A DNA stretch of 64,000 nucleotides, taken from positions 744,001 through 808,000 of the forward strand of contig NZ_JAATIZ010000001.1 of NCBI RefSeq assembly GCF_011927625.1, given 5' to 3'. How positions within the stretch are numbered: position 1 is the first letter of the stretch; each line of letters begins with the position of its first letter. Below are positions 34,876-42,380 of the stretch, piece after piece. Below the pieces are notes generated by a model that worked only from the letters and a program-made list of their open reading frames with translations, was not told the DNA's origin and did no database searches. The stretch comes from Paenalcaligenes hominis (GTDB lineage: Bacteria > Pseudomonadota > Gammaproteobacteria > Burkholderiales > Burkholderiaceae_B). The position numbers and the translations under genes are program-made.

Positions 34876-36282
34876 TTATTCTAAGTTTCGCTTAACTCTT
34901 TTCTCAGCTTGATCAATTAGGCGGTGTATTCTCTGATCAACTTTTATTATCTGCCTATATATTCTCTTACTTGAGGTTATCTGACTGGCTCTTTCCATAT
35001 ACTTAAAGAAACCTAGCCGAGGAGCTCCTTTAGGGAGAACAGGAGGACTTTCATGAACTTTTTTTCCATAAGCATCACCATAGCCTAATGTAGTTAGACG
35101 GGCATAAAGCTGTCGTTTTTTCAGTGGGGTGCCACTTTTCATGGCGGCTATCTCCGCTCTTTTAATAGCTCTTTTGGCTTTAATCATAAATCTAGAGATC
35201 GTAGAGGAGCGAACCGCAATTGAGCTCCCGCAAAAATCAAACCCAAGGTAAGGGATCACAGAAACCTCACCGTTTTTTACATTTCTAACCTCGAGTTTCT
35301 TGCTTGATCTATTTTCATAAACTAATAAGCGCTGTGTTTTGCTTTGTTGAATACTTAACTTGAGCCTATTCAATTTTCTAACTAGAGCAATCTCAGCGTA
35401 TACCCCTTTTCCTGCTGGAACTATTAGCAAAATATCATCACTATATCTTTGGTATTGCCCTCCCAACATGCGAAGATATCTTGCAAGAACTCGATCCGTC
35501 TCTAGCATATAAACGTTGGCTAACACTGCACTGATTGGTAAGCCTTGTGGGATTCCTTTACGTATATCACTCCCACTTTCTTTTTTAATATCGCTTACTA
35601 GTATCGATAAAGGTTTTAATTCAGGAACAACTTTTTCCCTGAAGATTGGAGGGCAGCATATAGCTGTGCCATTCTTTCCTCTTCTACGACGTACACTCCC
35701 ACCAAACAGATTTCGTAGCTTAGGCAAACCAATACCATAACTTTGTGTGCATGCCTTAAAAACAGCATAGTGATCAGCCTCTAGTCGTTTAACTCCTAAC
35801 AGTTGTTGCCAAGAGCGCTTTAGCTGAATAGGATCCATGTTGTCGAAAAACCCTTTGACGTCCAAAGCAATTACTTCACAACTCCCTAGCTCTTTTATAG
35901 TCTCAAAGGCTTCAGATGCAAAATTAATATTGCTTTTTTTAGGATAAAAGGATCTATAGGCCAAGACTGATTGATCGCAAATCGGATCTTTTTTATATCT
36001 ATCCTCTAAAGATTCAGATAATTTCTTTGCATAATAAGTGTAGATATGACTATCACTGTGCGCTGCATATGCGATAGGTCTGTATTTTATATTTATTTTT
36101 CTGTGAGAGCTATTTTCAACTTTTTTTCTTGAAATAGACTTAATAGGACTAACGATTAAAGGCCAAAAAGCATGACGGGAAACCCTACCAGGGTTCTCAA
36201 CAAGAGCTTTAGCTTCTTTTTTTGAAAGTGCCTTATCAAAATGAGCGTAGTTTCTTTGTCTATACCAATCTTTATTATTCAT
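34876..36282 (-). CDS. Reverse transcriptase of the defence-associated (DRT / unknown-group) type
   Basis: 468 aa from the ATG at 36282 (an ATG at 36288 is too close to the GGA ribosome binding site). The RT fingers-palm motifs are complete: motif A with Asp141 in ALDVKGFFDNMD, domain 4 GIPQGLPIS (243-251) and the catalytic box YSDD (280-283). The N-terminus (MNNKDWYRQRNYAHFD) and the stretches YRPIAYAAHSDSHIYTYYA and VLAYRSF...KKSNINFASEAF are a family pattern I associate with DRT-type antiviral RTs, perhaps the DRT2 group. There is no maturase, endonuclease or integrase domain, which argues against a group II intron. It sits downstream of hsdR with ~550 bp of structured non-coding DNA upstream. 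The exact DRT class needs a profile search. Confidence 0.85.
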   Translation of the reverse strand: MNNKDWYRQRNYAHFDKALSKKEAKALVENPGRVSRHAFWPLIVSPIKSISRKKVENSSHRKINIKYRPIAYAAHSDSHIYTYYAKKLSESLEDRYKKDPICDQSVLAYRSFYPKKSNINFASEAFETIKELGSCEVIALDVKGFFDNMDPIQLKRSWQQLLGVKRLEADHYAVFKACTQSYGIGLPKLRNLFGGSVRRRRGKNGTAICCPPIFREKVVPELKPLSILVSDIKKESGSDIRKGIPQGLPISAVLANVYMLETDRVLARYLRMLGGQYQRYSDDILLIVPAGKGVYAEIALVRKLNRLKLSIQQSKTQRLLVYENRSSKKLEVRNVKNGEVSVIPYLGFDFCGSSIAVRSSTISRFMIKAKRAIKRAEIAAMKSGTPLKKRQLYARLTTLGYGDAYGKKVHESPPVLPKGAPRLGFFKYMERASQITSSKRIYRQIIKVDQRIHRLIDQAEKRVKRNLE

Positions 36283-36288
36283 TCTCAT

Positions 36289-36430
36289 ATATCCGATGGC
36301 GCAAGGTTGAGCCCCCCTTGCTCGCCGCCACCGCCAGGCGAAGCCTCTTACAGCATTCACCGACCAGATGCTCAAGCTTTAAGCTCCAGTCTACAAGACA
36401 AGATATGGCTTTGTCTTGGGCTCAGTTTTT
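36289..36430 (-). ncRNA. Candidate structured RNA immediately upstream of the reverse transcriptase
   Basis: Read on the minus strand, this segment ends at the RT start and is rich in complementary arms. They are CAAGACAA/TTGTCTTG (36394-36401 with 36411-36418), AGGC/GCCT (36336-36346) and GCAAGG/CCTTGC (36301-36306 with 36316-36321). The loop of the last hairpin contains TGAGCCC (36308-36314). It is perfectly complementary to GGGCTCA at 36418-36424, so it could form a pseudoknot closing a 117-nt domain. It has no convincing ORF and is more GC-rich than its flanks. Several DRT and retron systems keep their template RNA just upstream of the RT, so this is its likely place. Ends are not determined. 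Confidence 0.5.
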
Positions 36431-36447
36431 ACCATAGTGTATATTGA

Positions 36448-36633
36448 TTATGTATTGCTAATATCGCTATACGCTCTCATTAGCGTGGTGAGCTCACCAC
36501 GGAAATGTGGAGTATCCCTAACATCCAGATGGATTAGTTTACTAAGTATTCTTAGTGCCCTTCCTCTTGACATAGGAGTAATCAATAAGCCATTTAGATC
36601 ATTTCTTAACAAAAAATATCTAAAAGTACCCAT
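36448..36633 (-). CDS. Possible 61-codon frame upstream of the RT RNA
   Basis: A same-strand open frame, MGTFRYFLLRNDLNGLL...LRILSKLIHL...ELTTLMRAYSDISNT, with a weak GGGGT ribosome binding site 7 bp before its ATG. It resembles nothing I recognise and would be mostly helical. It spans two strong hairpin-forming palindromes (36484-36501 and 36541-36556), so it may be RNA structure rather than a gene, or part of an RT-templated frame. Kept only as a candidate. Confidence 0.2.
   Translation of the reverse strand: MGTFRYFLLRNDLNGLLITPMSRGRALRILSKLIHLDVRDTPHFRGELTTLMRAYSDISNT
36484..36501. repeat. 18-bp perfect palindrome in the RT upstream region
   Basis: CGTGGTGAGCTCACCACG reads identically on both strands. 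In RNA it would form a CGUGGUG/CACCACG hairpin with an AGCU loop. Confidence 0.7.
36541..36556. repeat. Hairpin-forming inverted repeat in the RT upstream region
   Basis: ACTAAG and CTTAGT flank a 4-nt loop (TATT). This is the most distal of the series of stem-loops running from 36301 to 36556 toward the RT. The remaining stretch 36557-36831, up to the hsdR stop, shows nothing clear beyond weak promoter-like boxes. Confidence 0.55.
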
Positions 36634-36831
36634 AGGTTACCCCAGACTAAAGATCAAATCAAATATCCAACCTCACATTCATAACTTGTTGTAATAGCTC
36701 CAACGGATAGCATGGATTACCTATTATTTCTATCAGTCATTGGGATCATTCACAATAAAATAAATACCAGAGGCTTTATACGTAGCCATGTCTTAATGTT
36801 CTATGATCCCTCCCTTTCTTTAACTTGCAAA

Positions 36832-39800
36832 CTACCCCAACACATTCTGCAAGCTCTGCCCTAATGATGCTTTAAATGCAGCATCACTCGCAAACAAGCG
36901 ATAGAACTCAAGGTCATTACGGCGGCGATCTAGCATAATCTCGTTTAGAATTCGCTCAAAAGCAAGACGACGATTTTGGGCGTCCGGCTCTTCCTGATAC
37001 TTCACTTTAAAATCGGGATGAGATTTTATGCTTTCAGTCAAGCTCACGAATTTGACTCGCTGCTCTTCAGGTGTAGCACTCCACCCTTGGAACCAACGCT
37101 CATTAAAGTGGCGAATAATGTTATCTAAAGCGTCTTTTTCTTCGTCTACATTATGAGCTCCACGGGGATTTGGATTCAGAGGGTTTAACTCGCCTTCCTC
37201 TTCTTGTAAATGAATTGAATGGTTTAATTTAACGCGCTCTAAACCATAAGAAGCCAAATCTACAGACTCTAAAAGAGCATCGACGGCATCTTTTTCTTTA
37301 TCCCTTACGTGTAGTTTAGGAATGAGGAACTTGAGTAGCCAAAATAGCTTTTCCCATTCGATTATTTCGTAAGGAATAATCGCTGCCATTTGACCGTAAA
37401 TTTTCACAAACTGCTTGGCTTTCACTTTGAAGTCAATTTTTTCTTCGTCATTTAATCCCAGTTCTTCATTGAATCGATAAGCCACCGTGTCAATAATTGG
37501 ACTCAGTGCTTGGGCATCTACTCCATCAAAATATAAACGATTAAATGCTTCAACCTCTTCCCACTCATACACTCCTACATCACCAAGCATATCTTTTAGC
37601 TCATGCAATACGTTAACGTCTGTAGGCTCAGTTAATGAGGTAGCGGTGTAAAAAGGATCGAAAGCGGCTTCTATATCTTCTACCGTATTAAAAAAATCCA
37701 AGATAAATAGATCTTCCGTTTTTTTACCGTACTTAGGTGCAGAGCGATTAAGCCTAGAGAGGGCTTGTACAGCCAATACACCAGAGAGCTTTTTATCAAC
37801 GTACATGGCACAAAGCTTAGGTTGATCAAATCCCGTGAGGTATTTGTTAGCTACCACAAGTAAACGATATTCATCCGTATCAAACTGCTCACTGGTTTCA
37901 GATTCAGCGAAGCCATTCAAGCTTGCTTCAGTATAGGTGATGCCATCAACAACTTTCTCGCCTGAAAACGCAATTAACACCTTAAAAGGATCAGACTTGC
38001 TCGCTAAACTACGTTTTATGGCTAAGTAATAACGAATCGCAGACTCAATATTTTGTGTGATCACCATCCCTTTAGCTTTGCCATGTAGCTTTTTACTATT
38101 GATAATTTGAGGAATAAAGTGATCCAGCATGATTTCTGCTTTAACGTTAATCGTTTGCTGACTGCCCTCAACATAAGCCCGTAATTTTTTTTGTGCTTTT
38201 TTACTATCAAATAATGGATTGTCTTGGATGGATTTTTGAATTTCGTAATACGACTTATAGGTAGTGTAGTTCGCTAAGACATCTAAAATAAAGCCTTCCT
38301 CTATAGCCTGCTTCATGGAGTACAAATGAAAAGGCTGAAAGCTGCCATCAGGTTGCTTAACTCCAAACTTTTCTAAAGTGGTGTTTTTAGGGGTTGCTGT
38401 AAACGCAAAATACGAGGCGTTGTCGCGCATTTTGCGTGATTGCATTGCAGACAAAATCTTATCTTGTGGGTCGATGTCCTCATCGTGCTCTTCTCTACCC
38501 ATAGCACGATTCATGTTGTCATGTGCAGAGCCGCTTTGAGAACTATGAGCCTCATCAATAATTACTGCAAAACGCTTATCACTCAGATCACTAATCCCAT
38601 CAATAATAAAAGGAAACTTCTGGATAGTAGTAATAATGATCTTTTTTCCTGTCTCTAGAGCTTTGCGTAGATCTGCTGAAGTGTGTGCAGGGGCAATGAT
38701 ATTTTTCACCTCAGAAAAATCGCGTATATTTTCGCGTAGTTGCTTATCTAGCAAACGACGATCCGTGACTACAATGACCGAGTCAAACAACGGGCTATCA
38801 ATATCTTTTGCCCCCGTCAGCTGTGGGCTAATGGGGTAAGTTTCAATCAACTGATAAGCAGCCCATGTGATCGAGTTTGACTTACCAGAACCAGCTGAGT
38901 GCTGAATGAGATAGGTGTGTCCTGTTCCATGATGAGCAGCATGATCAATCAGCTTTCTTACTACATCTAACTGATGATACCTTGGGAAAAACAATGTACG
39001 CTTGCTCAAGATATCTGTAGGCTTACCATCCAAGCGTACAAAATGCTGGATTAAATTTGCTAAGCTATTTTTTGTGAACACCTCTTCCCAAAGGTATGCT
39101 GTTTTATGTCCGTAAGGGTTAGGTGGATTACCCTTGCCATAATTATTTCCTTTGTTAAATGGCAAGAAAAACGTCTTTGCACCTGCAAGCTTTGTCGTCA
39201 TGTAGACTTCGTCCGTATCCACCGCCATATGCACTAAGCAACGCGCAAACTGTAGCAATGGCTGATGCGGATCACGGTCATTTTTATACTGCCTTATCCC
39301 GTGATAACTAGCAGTTTGGCCTGTCCATGGGTTTTTCAACTCCAAGGTAACCAAGGCAATACCGTTAATAAACAGCACCAGGTCAATTTCTTGTAGTGGG
39401 TTTTGTAGAGAGTAACGGACTTGTCGTGTGCAGCTAAAGATGTTAGAGGAAAAACCTTTGATGACCCGTTCGCTACTGCTTGCTAATGGAGCAGGGTACA
39501 TTAAGTGAAAATGAGCATCGTCAATCGCTAAGCCTTTTTTTAGCATATGAACAATGCCATGCCGTTTAATGAGACGGTCAAAGCGCTCTAGAATTTTTAC
39601 TTTCCAGTCATGGGGACTATAGCGTTTTATCTTTTCAAGCTCTGAGGCTTGGGTGGACTCTAGAAACTGCCAAAAATAATGCGTATCAATCGCATAGTGA
39701 GGATCAAAATTAGCCGCTAAGCCCAGCTCATAGTCTTTACTTACATAATGAACCCTGGGTTCATTAGTCGGTTTCACAGGGCTAGTAGTTGTTCCTATAA

Positions 39801-39876
39801 GCTCTTCTAAGCAGGTACCTGTTAAATGCTTCTCAATTGTTGCTTCTAAGGCTCGCTCATTCGTCTTACTGACCAT
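36832..39876 (-). CDS. hsdR: Type I restriction endonuclease subunit R
   Basis: 1014 aa from the ATG at 39876 (ribosome binding site AGGA 7 bp before; a GTG at 39879 is too close). The N-terminal PD-(D/E)xK nuclease is DLVLFINGIALVTLELKNPW. The SF2 translocase motifs are Walker A QHSAGSGKSNSI, DEAH-like VIIDEAHSSQSG, TATPK and a motif VI region ALSRLNRSAP. The C-terminal half binds the HsdM2S core. It cleaves DNA at a distance from unmodified target sites. It is fourth in the hsdM-hsdS-DUF4268-hsdR operon, and the RT lies downstream. Confidence 0.95.
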   Translation of the reverse strand: MVSKTNERALEATIEKHLTGTCLEELIGTTTSPVKPTNEPRVHYVSKDYELGLAANFDPHYAIDTHYFWQFLESTQASELEKIKRYSPHDWKVKILERFDRLIKRHGIVHMLKKGLAIDDAHFHLMYPAPLASSSERVIKGFSSNIFSCTRQVRYSLQNPLQEIDLVLFINGIALVTLELKNPWTGQTASYHGIRQYKNDRDPHQPLLQFARCLVHMAVDTDEVYMTTKLAGAKTFFLPFNKGNNYGKGNPPNPYGHKTAYLWEEVFTKNSLANLIQHFVRLDGKPTDILSKRTLFFPRYHQLDVVRKLIDHAAHHGTGHTYLIQHSAGSGKSNSITWAAYQLIETYPISPQLTGAKDIDSPLFDSVIVVTDRRLLDKQLRENIRDFSEVKNIIAPAHTSADLRKALETGKKIIITTIQKFPFIIDGISDLSDKRFAVIIDEAHSSQSGSAHDNMNRAMGREEHDEDIDPQDKILSAMQSRKMRDNASYFAFTATPKNTTLEKFGVKQPDGSFQPFHLYSMKQAIEEGFILDVLANYTTYKSYYEIQKSIQDNPLFDSKKAQKKLRAYVEGSQQTINVKAEIMLDHFIPQIINSKKLHGKAKGMVITQNIESAIRYYLAIKRSLASKSDPFKVLIAFSGEKVVDGITYTEASLNGFAESETSEQFDTDEYRLLVVANKYLTGFDQPKLCAMYVDKKLSGVLAVQALSRLNRSAPKYGKKTEDLFILDFFNTVEDIEAAFDPFYTATSLTEPTDVNVLHELKDMLGDVGVYEWEEVEAFNRLYFDGVDAQALSPIIDTVAYRFNEELGLNDEEKIDFKVKAKQFVKIYGQMAAIIPYEIIEWEKLFWLLKFLIPKLHVRDKEKDAVDALLESVDLASYGLERVKLNHSIHLQEEEGELNPLNPNPRGAHNVDEEKDALDNIIRHFNERWFQGWSATPEEQRVKFVSLTESIKSHPDFKVKYQEEPDAQNRRLAFERILNEIMLDRRRNDLEFYRLFASDAAFKASLGQSLQNVLG

Positions 39877-39885
39877 CACTCATCC

Positions 39886-41031
39886 TCACATTTTTTCTAT
39901 TTGCCCTACCGCTTGTACTGCTCCATCTATCTCTGGCTTAAAGGCATTTTCAAAACGGGTCATGTGTCGTACATGCCACTCTATCCATTCCGACCATTTG
40001 TTTTCATTAAAGCTATCGGGCACACGAGAAAAACAAATACGCGACATTTTTCTTCCATCTAAGCGTTGCCAATCTAAGGCTTGCCCAAACCGTTTCTCTA
40101 TCTGCTCTTTACGGGCATAAAAGTAATCAAACAAAAACTTGCTTTCTTCAGCGGTTCTACGAGCTAATGACATCTCAATCCGTAACTCATTCTTATTAAA
40201 AATTAACTGATAGCCACAGCCATTTAAACCAGACCCTGCAGAAAGCCAATGATCTTTACTGGCACTAATATTGTCATAAAGCCTACAGTCACTTTTTTGA
40301 AAAGCCTCTAAGACCGCTTCCCAATACGCACGACGTTTTCTATGGCTGTTCCGTACCACAACTTCTATACTTTTTTCTTCGGCTTCCTTAGCGCTCATGC
40401 TAATCATTAACTCACTGGCTTCAGGCGTAGGAATAATTTGGTCGATATTAATTAGAAGCTGGTCTGCCAACACGTAAGGAGTGACCTTAAAGCACTGCAC
40501 ACTGATACCTTGCCCCAAGAGCCAGAGTGCCGTACTCGTTACTTCTTTACGAAAATTAGCTGCTACCAACATAATGCGCTGACTATTGCCCAAATTGAGT
40601 TTTACCTCGGCTAAATCAGGAGTCTCTAAGAAGTCACAAATGCGAGTGGTTGCATCTAAAGGTGGTTGCTCTGCTGCGTGATAACGCTGCAAGTAATCTT
40701 GATAGATCCCCAGTATTTGGGTTTTAGTAAGACTGGCACAGTAGGAAGCGTACTTTAGCGCCTGCCACACCATATCTCGACCGCTGTCATCGAGTTTATT
40801 TTCAATAATGACAAGGTTGCCTTCTTTGTCTAAAGCCAACAAATCAAGCCGCTCTCGTGTCTCATTAAAGCCGTCAAATTCTTTTTGTATAATCAACAAC
40901 TCTTCGCCCAAAGCACTCGGCTTATGCGCCAACCACTCCTGCAAATGCTTCCGCTCTCCTAACTCTAACTCACTGAAGCTTTTGTTTTGCACCGAGCTAA
41001 TCCGATTGCTCTGCCTATCGACAATAAACAT
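39886..41031 (-). CDS. DUF4268 protein with PD-(D/E)xK nuclease-like N-terminus
   Basis: 381 aa. Residues ~60-100 read RLDLLALDKEGNLVIIENKLDDSGRD, the D...(E)xK arrangement of the endonuclease-like fold. The C-terminal half (from ~225: RRAYWEAVLEAFQKSDCRLYDNISASKDHWLSAGSG) matches DUF4268. Such proteins are often carried inside type I restriction loci. Here it lies 2 bp after hsdS and 9 bp before hsdR, so it is certainly part of the operon. It might act as a second nuclease or a modulator; its reaction is unknown. Confidence 0.78.
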   Translation of the reverse strand: MFIVDRQSNRISSVQNKSFSELELGERKHLQEWLAHKPSALGEELLIIQKEFDGFNETRERLDLLALDKEGNLVIIENKLDDSGRDMVWQALKYASYCASLTKTQILGIYQDYLQRYHAAEQPPLDATTRICDFLETPDLAEVKLNLGNSQRIMLVAANFRKEVTSTALWLLGQGISVQCFKVTPYVLADQLLINIDQIIPTPEASELMISMSAKEAEEKSIEVVVRNSHRKRRAYWEAVLEAFQKSDCRLYDNISASKDHWLSAGSGLNGCGYQLIFNKNELRIEMSLARRTAEESKFLFDYFYARKEQIEKRFGQALDWQRLDGRKMSRICFSRVPDSFNENKWSEWIEWHVRHMTRFENAFKPEIDGAVQAVGQIEKM

Positions 41032-41033
41032 AC

Positions 41034-42380
41034 CTACTCCTCAGCGGCAATCATGTCTGGGGTGATTTTTATCTTGCCCGTTACGGCGCTATTAATAAGG
41101 CTGAACTTGTATTCTTGAAGTTTTTTTATTTGCCTTTCTTCAGTCTCAATAGCTAATTTTATCTGTGATCTCATCTGATCTAAGTAATGAGTTATTTCTT
41201 CTTGCTCCCTATCTGAAGGAAGCCAAATATAAGTATTTTTTAGAATTGACTGAGTAATGCTATATACCTTAACTCCTTTTACCTGTTTTCTAATTTGATT
41301 TCTATACGAAATAGAGTCAAGGCAATACGCTAAATATCGAAAATTAATAGATTTTAATGGCTTGCAAATTATAGTGTGATAACCTGCAAAAACAATGTCA
41401 TTTGTCACCAACTGTGTGAAGTTACCTGATCCTTCTATATCCTCAGAAGTATCTGCGTAAACAACATCTCCTTTTCTAATTAATGAATTCTTGTTTTTAG
41501 CTAAATAATCATTACTAACACACATTAACTTATGCTTTTTCGGATTAACCTCAAAGCCAAACTCTGAATGAACCTCTCCATAACTCACGCATGGTATTCC
41601 TTCATCTCTTAGATTCTCTTTAGTAATACTCAAACCTCTATTGAATTTAAAAAAGTTACGGAAGCGTACTGTTTCCCAATGCTCCGGTACTTCCCCAATC
41701 CACTCAATACCCGAGTCTTTCATCTTGACAGAGGGATCTAAGCCTTTTGTCACGGCCTGTTGAATAATCACCTTCTGCCGCTCTTTCAATAGCTCAATCT
41801 GCTTTTTCTTAATCTCAATAGCTTGGTCAATTTGAGTGGTTTTTTGATTTAGAAATGTGGCAATATTTTTTTGCTCATCTACACCTGCAATAGGAAGCAA
41901 AGAGTAACAAAGCTCATCATAACTGATATTTTTCCCCTCTCTAATACCTACAACAGAAGTCTGCAATTCTGATATAAATGCTTTGCTTTTAAAGAGGTAT
42001 TTATAAAAACCCTGACTAAGGTTAGGTTTTTTTCTTTTTAAAACTGTATAAGCAGGACTAATAATCCCATCACGATGACAATACTCTAAGCCACCTTCAA
42101 AAGACCTTAAGCTGATAGCAAAGTCACCTTTTGAGATGAACTTAAAGCTTTCCAAGTTTCCAGAGGGCATTACCATTCGGGTTTCAACCCATGTTCTTGG
42201 AACTACACCTTTATCCTGAGTAACCGATAAAAGCTCAGCTTCTGGCTTATTTTTAATAGAAACATCTTCATAAAGATATTTCATTTTCACCACTAGCCAG
42301 TGCTCTGGCACTTCCCCAAGCCAATCAACCCCCGACTCCTTATACACCTCATACCGAGGAAAGCTCACTAAACTCTTCAC
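41034..42380 (-). CDS. hsdS: Type I restriction-modification specificity subunit S
   Basis: 448 aa with two target-recognition domains. Each is introduced by the same motif (ESGVDWLGEVPEHW near residue 14; DSGIEWIGEVPEHW near residue 222), and each half ends in a coiled-coil spacer (FLNQKTTQIDQAIEIKKKQIELLKERQ and YLDQMRSQIKLAIETEERQIKKLQEYK). It dictates the bipartite methylated/cleaved DNA sequence. The start overlaps the hsdM stop (ATGA). No inverted duplicate hsdS fragment was seen, so phase variation by inversion is not supported. Confidence 0.95.
   Translation of the reverse strand: MKSLVSFPRYEVYKESGVDWLGEVPEHWLVVKMKYLYEDVSIKNKPEAELLSVTQDKGVVPRTWVETRMVMPSGNLESFKFISKGDFAISLRSFEGGLEYCHRDGIISPAYTVLKRKKPNLSQGFYKYLFKSKAFISELQTSVVGIREGKNISYDELCYSLLPIAGVDEQKNIATFLNQKTTQIDQAIEIKKKQIELLKERQKVIIQQAVTKGLDPSVKMKDSGIEWIGEVPEHWETVRFRNFFKFNRGLSITKENLRDEGIPCVSYGEVHSEFGFEVNPKKHKLMCVSNDYLAKNKNSLIRKGDVVYADTSEDIEGSGNFTQLVTNDIVFAGYHTIICKPLKSINFRYLAYCLDSISYRNQIRKQVKGVKVYSITQSILKNTYIWLPSDREQEEITHYLDQMRSQIKLAIETEERQIKKLQEYKFSLINSAVTGKIKITPDMIAAEE

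Noticed and set aside
34876-36282. RT as a group II intron or retron-only RT
   Set aside because: No maturase or endonuclease domain and no intron boundaries were seen; the YSDD and N-terminal patterns look like defence-type RTs. A true retron was not proven either, because no msr/msd was identified.
36416-36694. 92-codon plus-strand frame opposite the RT upstream region
   Set aside because: It has no family resemblance, is antisense to the RT region and reflects mirrored palindromes rather than a gene.
41034-42380. Tandem repeat in hsdS
   Set aside because: The repeated GEVPEHW motif introduces the two target-recognition domains and is normal for HsdS; it is not a CRISPR or phase-variation repeat.
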